NCBI GenBank assembly: GCA_029721515.1
Contig: CM056562.1
Location: 15,569,335-15,633,334 of the forward strand
DNA from: Synanceia verrucosa
Lineage: Eukaryota > Chordata > Actinopteri > Perciformes > Synanceiidae
DNA: 64,000 nt
Direction: 5' to 3'
This document shows positions 38,207 to 49,165 of the stretch, one piece after another. Within the stretch, counting starts at the first letter, position 1, and every line of letters begins with the position of its first letter. Both the position numbers and the translations under genes were made by a program. The notes beneath the pieces are model-generated. The model saw only the letters and a list, made by a program, of their open reading frames with translations, was not told where the DNA came from and did not search any database.

Positions 38207-39145
38207 CACTAAGGAGTGGGTCTGGGGAAATATTATATAATATACACCAGCTGTCTCACCAGTTTACTTATTAAAAGAGGCGCCTATGTATTTCTGTCGC
38301 GCAGACGTCCGAAGAGACGTGAAACGTCATCAAAAGTCGACAACACGCAACAGCAACGTTCGGCCATAGTGGTGAGGTCACGGTGGTGAAGTCGTGGTGC
38401 GTGGGCCTGTCAACCTTTGATTTTGTTAATATGCTGAAGATTCAAATACATTTTAACTAAAATAAATAATACATTTTAACTCAAATAAATAAAGGGAAAA
38501 AGGCACGAGCCATATAACCAGCAATAATGTACCATTGGGCTAAAGAGTTAGCATACCACTAGCTAAGTACGTCATTGTATGGTGTCTGTTCATCCTCTGT
38601 GGCTCAGCCTGTCCTGATACATGCTAATGTCACTGTAGGATAATGCAGCAGCTCACCCCTGCATTTTATTGGATTTGGCTAATTTAACATTTACAGTTTT
38701 CAGCTTCATTTAGCTCTTAAATTTGTAAGGTACCGCGTCTCCTTGTAAAAATAATTTCCAAAATGCTTCTATGCCTTCTCTTCCCTAGATTGCTGACAAA
38801 CAATTTACCACTCTTAAGTTAGATTTAAAAATTGCATTGTTCATTTAGATATAAGGAACAATGAACAATATTATACATAATTTTAAATATTCATATGTTA
38901 TGTCAATTAAAGCTATTTTCAATTTTTAGCTTTATGTTGTGTCAAATAGAGGTGTAACAATGCAGTGGTTGGGCTACAATAATTTTTAACTAATGTGTGA
39001 CTATGAAGGAACTATGTTTAAAGCTGTAAAATTGTGACCAGTAGATAGGGCACTGAATGGACAGAATTAAAAATGAGGAAGTTACTGAGACTCAACCTAA
39101 CACCCTCAAACTAAAAGTGATCCTTCACCTGGCATTGATGCAGGC
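38207..39145. other. Spacer between polh and receptor gene A (divergent)
   Basis: The polh promoter must lie in the right-hand neighbourhood of 38206, where CG dinucleotides are relatively frequent to about 38400. The rest is AT-rich and shows no gene. An ETS-type site for gene A is at 39075-39082. Confidence 0.55.
39075..39082 (+). promoter_or_regulatory. ETS/PU.1-type core upstream of gene A
   Basis: GAGGAAGT, 64 bp (end of site to ATG) before the gene A start codon. Equivalent sites sit at nearly the same distance in genes B, D and E. No TATA box is seen. Confidence 0.45.
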
Positions 39146-41824
39146 ATGATTTTTCTATACGTTCCTCACCTGGTACTCTGTGGACTCATGGGTAAGCCAG
39201 CAAAGCTTTAAATACTATACATAAATGATAGTCAGGTTTATAATCAAAAGGATGTTGTTGATACTGATAGATCACGGCTATGTAATACAATTTGAGACTT
39301 GCTTTAAAGTGAAAACATGCCACCAATATTAATATTTTTTATCTCTAATGTTATGTTTTAATACAAACATTTATGTCATGTGTCACAGTAACCTGTAACT
39401 GACCACAGCAAACTTGTGTCAGCTGTTTTCTTGGCAGGAATTCACAGTCAAACTGTGAGTGAAGTGTCAGTCAAGGCTGGAGGCTCCATCTCCATCCCAT
39501 GTCCCTATGAGGGGCGCTACGAAAACCACAAGAAATACTTGTGTGAAGGAAAGCGCTGGCCCACATGCTCATATGTGGTTAAAACAAACCAGCCAGATGA
39601 TTCAGGAAAGTTCTCAATCTCTGATGACACAAACCAAAGGATATTCACAGTGACTATTAATAATCTGACGGATGAGGACACTCGTTACTGGTGTGCTGTG
39701 GAGATTGATTTTGCACTGGATGTCAAACAACGTTTTGAGCTTTCAATCGCCACCACTGGTAAAACCCATTACATTTTTTCAACGCAGTTGAAATCATTTC
39801 TGTGAGCTGCTTTGTGGAAAAACAAAACCGATTGAGTGATCGTGTCAGATTGTCACTTACATATCTCAGATGATAAAATTAGACTATGCTTCATTTTGTA
39901 TTGTGCTTTTTTTAAGGTATGCCAAGCCTGTATGTGGACCAACAGGAAATCACAGCATTTGAGGGAGGAAGTGTGACTGTCAGGTGCCGCTATGAATATC
40001 TAAAAGTAACAGAGTGGTGTAAGCTGCACAGCTCCTGTGTGACAACATCATCAGGATCAATAGATGGAACCAGAGTGACCATCAATGCAAGTGTCCCCAA
40101 ATTTTTCACTGTGACCATGAGTGGACTGAAGACAGAGAGCAGCGGCTGGTATTGGTGTGGTAACAGAGATTTACAGATGCCAGTGCATGTAACTGTTACT
40201 GAGTTAATCTCAACTAGTACAATAACAACAGGTAAAATATAACCATATTTTCGTAAATTACCAAACAGTGCCTGTTAATCTTGCAGGATAGAATATTCTC
40301 ACCATTTACTGTACCTGTAAAATAATACACAATATACAATGCAAAGATACATGATATCATCTACAGCGTGGAGTTGATTATACAAATGACATTTTTTTCA
40401 ACTTTGCAGAGCCACTTCCATCCACTACCCAGCATTCCTCGTTGTTTACGAGTGCAGAGCCACATCTAACGCATCCCACAAACTCCACTGTAAATGAGTC
40501 AGGTGGAGAAAGCCTGCAAGAAAAACGCAAGAGGTAAATGTGAACAGTCAAATCTGCTTCATGCCTTTTTCTGCATATCATCTGCTTCACACCTTTTGTG
40601 TTTTGTAATGCAACACAACTGATATGGTGTATGGTGCCCTCGAAATGCAAACTCACTGGTTTGAGCTTAGAGGTTCACTTCTGCTTCTAGCTCCACTATA
40701 GTGACAGTTTTCACCACCACCCTCGTCTTACCGCTGTTGCTTGTTCCTGGTGCCTTTTTTGGATGGAGGATGATGATAAGACGTAGTAAGTCTACTAAAA
40801 TAAATTGAGGAATATAATAACTTCTATTTTAAAACATGTTCTTTAAAAATGTTTTTTTTTAGATGAGACAAAGCCTGAGGGATCTGATGTCACTGCGGTA
40901 AGATAAATACATGTTTCTTGTCTGGTATTAATATATGGTCGGCTACCTCATTTTCATATTTCCTCTTTGTTTCTTTGATCAAATATGTTACAGTATGCCC
41001 ACATTTGATCTGATCATACACCAATAATTGAAGTAAACAGCATTTAAGGAGCATTACCAATCACATTTACAATATACAGTGCTTCTAATATACAAAAACT
41101 ACACACAGTGTGACATGTTGACTGTAAATTACTATCCGCATGGTACATAGTAATATACTGTAGCTCATTTTCAAGTGAGTGCTCCAAAACAGAAAGAGAT
41201 GGAAGGGATTAATGGCAGCCCTGTCTGAGATAGCTACAGTAAATCAGTACTCAACATAACACAGATATACACTCCATAAGCCAAGGTATTATTATTATCA
41301 TTATTTATATTTCTATAATGGAAAACCTCTGACGTGAAGCAACTGGAGGCGGCAAATAATTGTAACATAAAAACGTATGTATGTGTGTATGTTGATTTTC
41401 AAATTCATCCTCACAGGGTTCACAAACTGGGAGTGATCTTGATGTGCACTATGCTACCATTGTTCATAATCAACACGTAGCAGCCCAGCAGACGGTAAAG
41501 CAGATGATTAACACAATACAAAAGAGAGCAGCACCTGAAAACACATTTGCCCACATTTGTCTGTCTTTCCCCTTACATTGTATCCCCTGAGTGCAAATCT
41601 CATGCATCAGAACGACATACCTGAAGAGAGTGTGACATGCATTACATGTGATTAATATCAAATTCACATCTGCATCTCAATATACCAGCTGCTCATAAGG
41701 ATTAGTACTGTAGTGATGATTAGTCCTGAATTATTGAAACATCATTTTCTCTGTGCTTGTTTTCTCTCATTAGACTGAACCTGGAGATGGAAGTGTGATC
41801 TACAGCATACTATCCCATAAGTGA
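39146..41824 (+). CDS. Receptor A: CD300/pIgR-like, two V-Ig domains, 2 ITIMs
   Basis: Exons 39146-39191, 39438-39758, 39917-40231, 40410-40533, 40691-40785, 40863-40897, 41417-41494 and 41774-41824 sum to 1065 bp, 354 residues. Exon 1 is the signal peptide (MIFLYVPHLVLCGLMG). Exon 2 is Ig domain 1 with VSVKAGGSISIPCPY, the extra cysteine pair in KYLCEGKRWPTC and DEDTRYWCAVE. Exon 3 is Ig domain 2 (TVRCRYEY...WCKLHSSC...SSGWYWCGN). A Ser/Thr-rich stalk of about 41 residues follows, then a membrane helix with no charge inside (about 270-296). Tail ITIMs are VHYATI (Tyr324) and VIYSIL (Tyr348), each on its own exon. The Ig type fits the CD300/TREM/pIgR group, known to bind lipids or antibodies. 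Two ITIMs predict SHP-1/2 recruitment, hence inhibition. It is the most divergent of the five. The exact orthologue in mammals is not clear. Confidence 0.9.
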
Positions 41825-42095
41825 TAATCTGCAGAAAAGTTGGGAGGACGTTAATCCTGCAAGTGTGGAAACGCTGATGAATGAAAGAAAATCGCATTAA
41901 TCTTAAAATGACTTGGTAAAGAACGTGACAGTGTGTACAAATACTGACTACATCATAGCTCCTGACCATTTTTATGGCCATTTCAATGTCACATTATGTT
42001 ATCTTCAATGGATAAATCACAACTGTATTTTATGCATATGTCATTGAAAACATTTACACCTGTTAAATACTTAAATAATGAATGATAAATGACCA

Positions 42096-42101
42096 AATAA
42101 A
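42096..42101 (+). terminator. Likely polyadenylation signal of gene A
   Basis: AATAAA about 270 bp after the gene A stop codon, the first such signal downstream. Confidence 0.55.
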
Positions 42102-42475
42102 TTTACTTAGGCAGAGTTAACTGGCTGTCTCATTTTGTTTATTTCCTCCCGTAAGTAAAACAATATAGTTAACAGGCTTTTGCTTTTCCCTCCATCAGTA
42201 AAACAAACGTGCCTTTCATACTAGATCCAATGTGATAAATAGGCTACAATTTTCAGAACAATGCAAACATTCAGACTTTCTAAATTTATTTGACTATCCT
42301 AATAAAATTTGCTGTAGTCAGAGACCCAGTCTTTGGGAATAACTGATATATTACAGTTTCATATATTGTCATATTCAAAATAGGTGTGTAGTTACGTGTA
42401 CGGTGATAAAACAAAATTAACTGCTTTGAGAAGAAGAAAAGAGGAAGACAGCTTTTAAAAGTTGCAGTGAAAAAT

Positions 42476-42483
42476 TAGGAAGT
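42476..42483 (+). promoter_or_regulatory. ETS/PU.1-type core upstream of gene B
   Basis: TAGGAAGT, 66 bp before the preferred gene B start codon. A second similar core, GAGGAAGA, is at 42441-42448. Confidence 0.45.
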
Positions 42484-42548
42484 TGAAAATGAGTCTGTCA
42501 TTGCATCTGTCTGTGTTTTGTGTTTTGTGTAACTGCTCACTCACCAAC

Positions 42549-45077
42549 ATGGTTTTTCATCTCAGGGTCCTTCTCATCATCTCCGGACTCACAGGTCAGT
42601 CACAGCTGGTTATAGCAGATAATTCATTTTGTAATCCTTTAAATGTAACTCAGATGAGTAAGACATCAATGTGTCTCAGAACTATGTATAGGTAATTTGG
42701 TGACAATCTGGTACAAGAAGAATATTTTAGCCATAAAATGACATATTTGTTCTGGTTGCAGGAATTCACAGCATAACAACAGTCAGTGAAGTTTCAGTGA
42801 AGGCTGGAGATTCAATCTCTGTCCCGTGTCTCTATGGCTATCAATACAGGAACCATGTGAAATACTTATGTAAAGGATATTATTGGTCCTCCTGCTCTTA
42901 TGCAGTTAAAACTTACCAAGGAAATTCAGGCAGGTTTTCAATCTCAGATGACAAAAACCGAAGAATCTTCACTGTGACTATAAAAGATCTGACGGATGAA
43001 GACACTGATTACTGGTGCGCTGTGGAGATTGATGGGGGGGCAGATGTCAGAGAGTATTTTTACCTGTCGGTCACCAGAGGTAAGAGTCTTTACAGTGTCT
43101 TAAAAGCACATTAAAATCTTTTGTAATACAGAACAGTTCAGAGGAAAAATTCATTATTTGCGTTTTGAATGTGTGTGCTAATTGAAAGTGTTTTCTCTTA
43201 AGGTACGCCAAGTCTCTATGTGGATCATCAGGAGATTACAGGATTTAAAGGAAACAATATAACCATCAATTGTCACTACAGTAACCCTGGAGAAATGAGG
43301 TGGTGCAGGGTGGGCAGCTCCTGTGTGACGACATCATCAGGATCAATAGATGGAACCAGAGTGACCATCAATGCAAGTGTCCCCAAAGTTTTCACTGTGA
43401 CTATGAGTGGACTGAGGACAGAGAGCAGCGGCTGGTATTGGTGTGCTAAAGGAGACTTACAGATGCCGGTGCATATAACTGTTACTGAGAAAACTACCAC
43501 TGGTAAATAGAATAATTAAAAAATACATTTATGTTTCTAGCTGTAGTACAACCAGTGGCAAATTATTGAGACAACATTTTACTCATCATTTTGTCAAATT
43601 GTTTTGGATTGTAGCGACGCTAACAAGCTAACATGCTAACCTGCTCCTGAACCTGTGAATGTGTCTGCTGTTTTTCCAGATAGAGCTCCTACCACAGTCC
43701 CAGAAGAACAGCACAGGTCTGGAGGCTTTGAGTCAACTTAAAACAGTTATTGTAAAAGGGAAAGCTATATATATTTATTGTTCGATAAAGACCTACAATA
43801 ATGTGATAATTATTGCTATTATTATTATTATTACTAATTTATTTATTTCTGTCTGCTGCAGTGTTTCAGCTGACCTGAAGAGATTCATCATTCCTTTGAG
43901 CGTGTTGATCTTCATTGTCATGATGACCTTGTTCATCTGGTTTATGTTGAAAAGACACAGTAAGTCTATACTGAAAATATGATTGATCCAATTCATGCCA
44001 TATATGTTTGTAATTCTTAAATATATGTGTTTCAAAATGGACTGTTCTGTGCATTGAGAGTAACAGTTCTGTTTCATGTTTAGAGCAGACCAAAGCAGCA
44101 GCATCAGCCATGACAGCGGTAAGATTCATCGTTTTTTACACAAACAACAATATGTGGAACCACAGCACTGTGGGGAAGGCATGAGAATTATGTGATTTTC
44201 AGAGAATAAACTTCGCGATGTCACTTTGCAGAAGTTCTGCAGAGCAACATTGTTCCATGAATATGTAGATGAGATAAAAGAAAAATAGGATTTACAGTAA
44301 CTATTATCAGATAGACTTAACTGAACAGTGTCCCAATTATGCTAATTCCTCTTATCATGTTTTTTTGAACAGTGACATCAGCTGATGTTTTATTCTCAGT
44401 GAAGTTTGAGTGAAGCAAAACCAAAATAACATTGCTGAACATTTTAAGGACTATCTGACATTTCATTTGCTTCTACATCACAGGATGACAAGGAGTTAAC
44501 ATACATCACTGTTGAGCACAAAAGAAAGACAAGCCAGGTAATCCAGTACTTTTTAAAGAATCTGCTGTCCTTTCTATGACTGCATAGACTTGCTGCACTG
44601 TTGCATACAGTTATTTCATATTCCATGTGTTTTTTCATTATTAAAAGAAAATTGCCATGTGGAAGATAAAGAGACCATATTTTCTAATTGCATAATAGGC
44701 CTACATGGATACTAAAGGACACATTGGTACTCTTTATTTTAACATTCACAACTGTAACTAAATAAAACAGTGTGTGATTAATCAAAAACAGTAAGCGCTC
44801 AGTCCTCCTTTTTCATATGTGTCACCTCCTTGATCCAGAAGTCCCATGCTGAGCGTGATGTGGACGTGACGTATAGTTCTGTGGTTACCATGAGACAACA
44901 GCGTGCACGACAGGTAAATATTATAAAAACTGAGTCACTCACACTGAGTCACTTAGAGCTTATCACTTTTTCCATACTTCCCTTGTTCTCACTTCCTTAT
45001 TGTAATTTGTAATTTCTTTTTTTTTCCAACAGGTTGAAGCAAATGATGAGAATGTTACATACAGCTCAGTGGCTTAG
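42549..45077 (+). CDS. Receptor B: CD300/pIgR-like, two V-Ig domains, 3 ITIMs
   Basis: Exons 42549-42594, 42762-43079, 43203-43502, 43680-43716, 43862-43959, 44084-44118, 44484-44537, 44839-44913 and 45033-45077 sum to 1008 bp, 335 residues. Signal peptide MVFHLRVLLIISGLTG; an in-frame ATG 20 codons upstream (42489) is possible, but the chosen ATG has the better context and matches the copies. Ig1 shows KAGDSISVPCLYGY, KYLCKGYYWSSC and DEDTDYWCAVE. Ig2 shows ITINCHYSNPGEMRWC and SSGWYWCAKGD. The stalk is very short (about 12 residues). The membrane helix is about 240-262. Tail ITIMs are LTYITV (Tyr285), VTYSSV (Tyr308) and VTYSSV (Tyr331), one per phase-0 exon of 54, 75 and 45 bp. Predicted inhibitory receptor of leukocytes; the ligand is unknown. 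Confidence 0.9.
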
Positions 45078-45253
45078 CTTAGCAGGCTATCTCTGACTGT
45101 TACACCTTCACCCCACTTTATGCATTGATATACTCTGCATACATTTCAAAGAAGTATTTATTGGATTTATTAATTCAGCCAAAAGCTCACATTCGTGTGC
45201 GAACATGACGCACAGCGCAGGGGTTTTCCATGGTTCCAAAACATTGTCTCAAA

Positions 45254-45382
45254 AGTTAAATGTACTTTCCCTATCCATGTTTCAGATTTCAGTAAATAGT
45301 TAAATGTACTTTCCCTATCCATGTTTCAGATTTCAGTAAATAGTTAAATGTACTTTCCCTATCCATGTTTCAGATTTCAGTG
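45254..45382. repeat. 44-bp tandem repeat, about 2.9 copies
   Basis: The unit begins AGTTAAATGTACTTTCCCTA and ends CAGATTTCAGTAAAT. Copies start at 45254, 45298 and 45342 and look identical. It lies in the 3' flank, possibly the 3' UTR, of gene B; a possible ATTAAA signal follows at 45407-45412. Confidence 0.95.
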
Positions 45383-45732
45383 TGTCAAGCTCACTCACTG
45401 TATTTCATTAAAACCAAGTCACTTCTTAAACCTTTTTCTTAACTTTATTTTCTGTCGCACATCACCTCCCTTCCCCACCTTTGGGTTCACTCTTACAGTT
45501 TAAATCACAATAGTATGGAAGACCTCCTTAAAAAGGCCTAGTGGGATGCAGTGTCCACCATCAATTGCAGGCATTTCCAACAGTATTTAAGATGGTTTTG
45601 TTAAATTGGTATTTGGCACAGACAACACAAATTAACACCTGAAATTTAAACACAAAATCAGTTGACCAATATTAGATACATCCATTGAAAACACTTAAAA
45701 AAAAAAAAAAAAAGTGTTGTTTTATTGAACTG

Positions 45733-45845
45733 GAGACTTGTCCAGGGCGTACGTTGCCTTTCGCCCTAAGGCAGCTGGGAAAGGCTCCAGCCCCCCCGCG
45801 ATCCTATGTGAGGAGAAGGAGTAGAAAATGGATGGATGGCTGGAT
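45733..45845 (+). mobile_element. SINE fragment (3' part with GGAT tail)
   Basis: The text GACTTGTCCAGGGCGTACG, then TTTCGCCCTAAGGCAGCTGG, GGCTCCAGCCCCCCCGCGA and an ATGGATGGATGG tail matches, in the opposite strand sense, the 3' half of the SINE at 50814-51187. The tRNA-like head is missing. Confidence 0.8.
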
Positions 45846-46199
45846 TTTGTTTTATTTAAAGGGGAAGTGCTGTTTTTTAAAAAATTGACCTTATTTCTGG
45901 GATGAAATACTGCCATTTACTCACCCATATAACTTTGGAGTCATTTGGAGTATTTCCGACAATATTGGATTTGACGAGATCCATTTAACACGAGTGAAGC
46001 GTACACCGAAATGCAGCCAATAAATTACAGATGTTTAATAAGATGGGCTACACTATTACTATTCTCATTTGAGTCAGGGGTTGTCTGAAACTTGAGAAAA
46101 TTCAATCTGTAAACAGACTCTGCCTGCTACCCATCCGTGGCGATGGACTTCACTTGATGACGTCATCGCAGAGGACCACACACAGTGCGTTGTGCGACA

Positions 46200-46275
46200 T
46201 GGCAGAAGACATTGATATTGAACACGATCTTGACTTTGAGTATGGAAGTCCTTATCGTTTTGAGCCTGAGCTCAA
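46200..46275 (+). mobile_element. Remnant of a repeat-borne open frame
   Basis: A short frame reads MAEDIDIEHDLDFEYGSPY then RFEPEL before it runs into unrelated repeat text. Acidic openings of the form ...YGSPYxFEPE recur in fish repeat-associated proteins with a P2X7-like tail domain. The frame is cut off and cannot make a complete protein. Identification rests on a short motif and is tentative. Confidence 0.35.
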
Positions 46276-46289
46276 AAGGGACATGGCTG

Positions 46290-46527
46290 TTGGGAAGAAG
46301 CTGTTCCTGAACCTGCTGGATCTTGTCTTGAGTCTTCGGTATCGCCTCTTGGAGGTGAGAAGCTGGAACAGGGTGTGGGCAGGATGAGAGGAGTCCTTGA
46401 GAATGCTGCGTGCCCGTCGCAGGCACCGCTTCCTCTGAACATCCTCAATGGCAGGGAGTGAAGTCCTTGTGATGCGTTGGGTGGTTTTCACCACCCTCTG
46501 CAGAGCCTTGCAGTCTGCACTTCCTAC
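46290..46527. repeat. Teleost dispersed repeat fragment
   Basis: The passage GGGAAGAAGCTGTTCCTGAA, TGCGTGCCCGTCGCAGGCACCG and GATGCGTTGGGTGGTTTTCACC then ACCCTCTGCAGAGCC follows the pattern of a widespread fish repeat. I recognise it from its recurrent wording, not from a second copy in the window. Confidence 0.55.
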
Positions 46528-47146
46528 GATCACTTCCTATTTGGCACACTTCATTTGTCTCTCTGCTTTACAGCCAGTGCTACAACAAGCCTTCATTCCA
46601 CTGAACAACCTGATGACGTTTCTCCTCTCCTTCAAGAGGCTTCTTAATTTCTAACTTAACAGTCCGGATACTTACGTAAGTAGTGCAGGCAATATGTTAT
46701 ATATTGTTATATATGCAATGTTGAGTCAGAGGAAGTGGCTTTTACTGAGCCACATCATGCCAGTGAAACCTATCTTGATCAACGGATGGCAGTGTGGTTT
46801 AGAAAAATATTAGATATTTTGCCTGTGTACCTGTTTATCTAATGATTGTCATCAATGATCATTAGTGCTTCCAGTGTTCCCTGTAAGGAGGATTCCAGAT
46901 CACTTATAATTACAAACCCCAAATACCATGTGACTGCATGCTGATGTGCTGCAACTGCCTTACTTAATATGAAGAAACATTGGAACAGAGGCTGTTGCGC
47001 ATTAAATAAGATCAGGAAGTCAAATTCTGTACAGGCATCTGTCAGTACATGGTTCATGTTGCTTTGTCTGACAGATTTGAACTTTTAGACAAAGCGATAT
47101 TTACCAGTGTGCTGGTTCATGTTGTTTCATCTGCTCATTCATCGAC

Positions 47147-49095
47147 ATGGCTGTTCATCTCAATGTTCTTCTCATCCTCTTTGGACTCACAGGTTAGAAA
47201 CATAATTTTAAAGTCAATTTAAAGTTATTTTAAAATGATTTAACCTGTTATGTTTCCTTGTGTTTCTCTTGTCAGATGATTTGTGTTACATAGTCCTTTA
47301 TGATTACCTACTACTGTTTTAATTCAGAAAATGTGGAGATAACTATAATTTAATAAGCAAAGCTACTGTACCGATAGCAAGCACATTTGTTAACACACTG
47401 TATTTGCTGTTGTTGCAGGAATTCACAGCGTAACAGTATCAGTGAAGGCTGGAAATTCAATCTCTATCCCGTGTCTCTATGGCTCTCAGTATAGGAACCA
47501 TGTGAAATACTTGTGTAAAGGGAGTTCTTGGTCATCTTGCTCCATTATGATTCGGACTGATACAAAAGATAGCCCAAGAAAATTTACAATTTCAGATGAT
47601 AAAATCCAAAGAATCTTCACTGTGACTATAAAAGATCTGACGGATGAAGACACTGAATATTGCTGGTGTGCTGTGGAGATTGATGGAGGGACAGATAAGA
47701 AACAGTATTTTTACCTGTCGGTCACCAGAGGTAAGAGACCTTGAAGCACCCTTTTGCACATTTCAAAGCATTTATTTATTACATTGTACTTCAAGCAGGG
47801 TCTTAATGGACTGTTCGTTTTCAGTATCATCAGTTAAAAGAAGCAACAGTATCCTTGAAGTCAAAGGGATTTTTTTATACATACAGATGCAAAACACATC
47901 TTCACAGCATCACCTGTATTTCACACTTATTAAGGTACCTACAATTATGTGTTTTCTCTTAAGGTACGCCAAGTCTCTATGTGGATCATCAGGAGATTAC
48001 AGGATTTAAAGGAGACAATATAACCATCAATTGTCACTACAGTAACCCTGGAGAAATGAGGTGGTGCAGGGTGGGCAGCTTCTGTGTGAGGACATCATCA
48101 GGATCAATAGGTGGAACCAGAGTGACCATCAATGCAAGTGTCCCCAAAGTTTTCACTGTGACTATGAGTGGACTGAGGACAGAGAGCAGCGGCTGGTATT
48201 GGTGTGCTAAAGGAGACTTACAGATGCCGGTGCATATAACTGTTACTGAAAGACCTAGTAAGTACTTCAAGTGATTATTTCTTATTAATCTAAAGTACAA
48301 ACATTAATGTTTTGGTGGTATCCAAAAAAATATTAGTATTATTTTCTGCCATATTACTTTATGTATCATTGTGCTGTTTTGAATTATAGCTACATTTGCA
48401 ACAACAACAATCACTCCTACTCGTGTCCCTATTGTTGGAGACAGAGCACCTCCCACACATGGGTCAGTCTTTGAATTTACATACAGTATTTAAGAAACTT
48501 ATGGTCAAAGAAATCAGTCTTTCAATACATGTTTGAAAATAAGATTAAATAGTTACTGCAAACATCTCAAGATATACGATTAATATTTCTTAATGTGCTC
48601 AAAATGTATGGCAGTACTTCAGCTGATCTGAGGAGCCTCTTCATCATTCTGGGTTTGCTGATCCCCATAGTAATTGTGGCCTTGTTCATCTGGTTTCTAT
48701 TGAAAAGGCACAGTAAGTCAAAGTCTCACCCTTCATCAATGCATTTCACACCAAATATGTTTTTAATTCTTAAATATTCTCACTTCTTGTTTAGATTAGT
48801 GCATTGCATTGCACATAACGTATATTTTGTTGTTTAACTTTTAGAGCGGACCAAAGAAGAATCATCAACCACAACAACGGTAAAATATATGGATTCATTT
48901 CCCAATATATTTTTTTTACAGAGAAGGATATAAGGAGTCACATGCAGGAAGCGTCATGGTCAATTACTTCAGTGATACCAAAAGTGTCATGTTTACCCAG
49001 CAGATATTGTCCTTTTTGGTTTTCAGTAAAATAGCTTAACAAACACTGCATAGTGCCAAGATGTTGTAGCATCTGCTACTGTCATAATATACATA

Positions 49096-49165
<70 letters not shown>

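Larger units (their letters stand above)
45078..47146. other. Spacer between genes B and C
   Basis: It contains the 44-bp tandem repeat, a SINE tail fragment and a dispersed repeat (listed separately). No receptor exon is left behind here, so nothing suggests a lost gene between B and C. Confidence 0.6.

Noticed and set aside
43276..43500. Minus-strand frames of 74 codons repeated at each Ig2 exon
   Set aside because: They recur only because the Ig2 exons are near-identical; the coding strand carries the clear Ig domain.
45254..45382. Regular repeat considered as a CRISPR array
   Set aside because: The 44-bp units are directly adjacent with no spacers, and the DNA is vertebrate.
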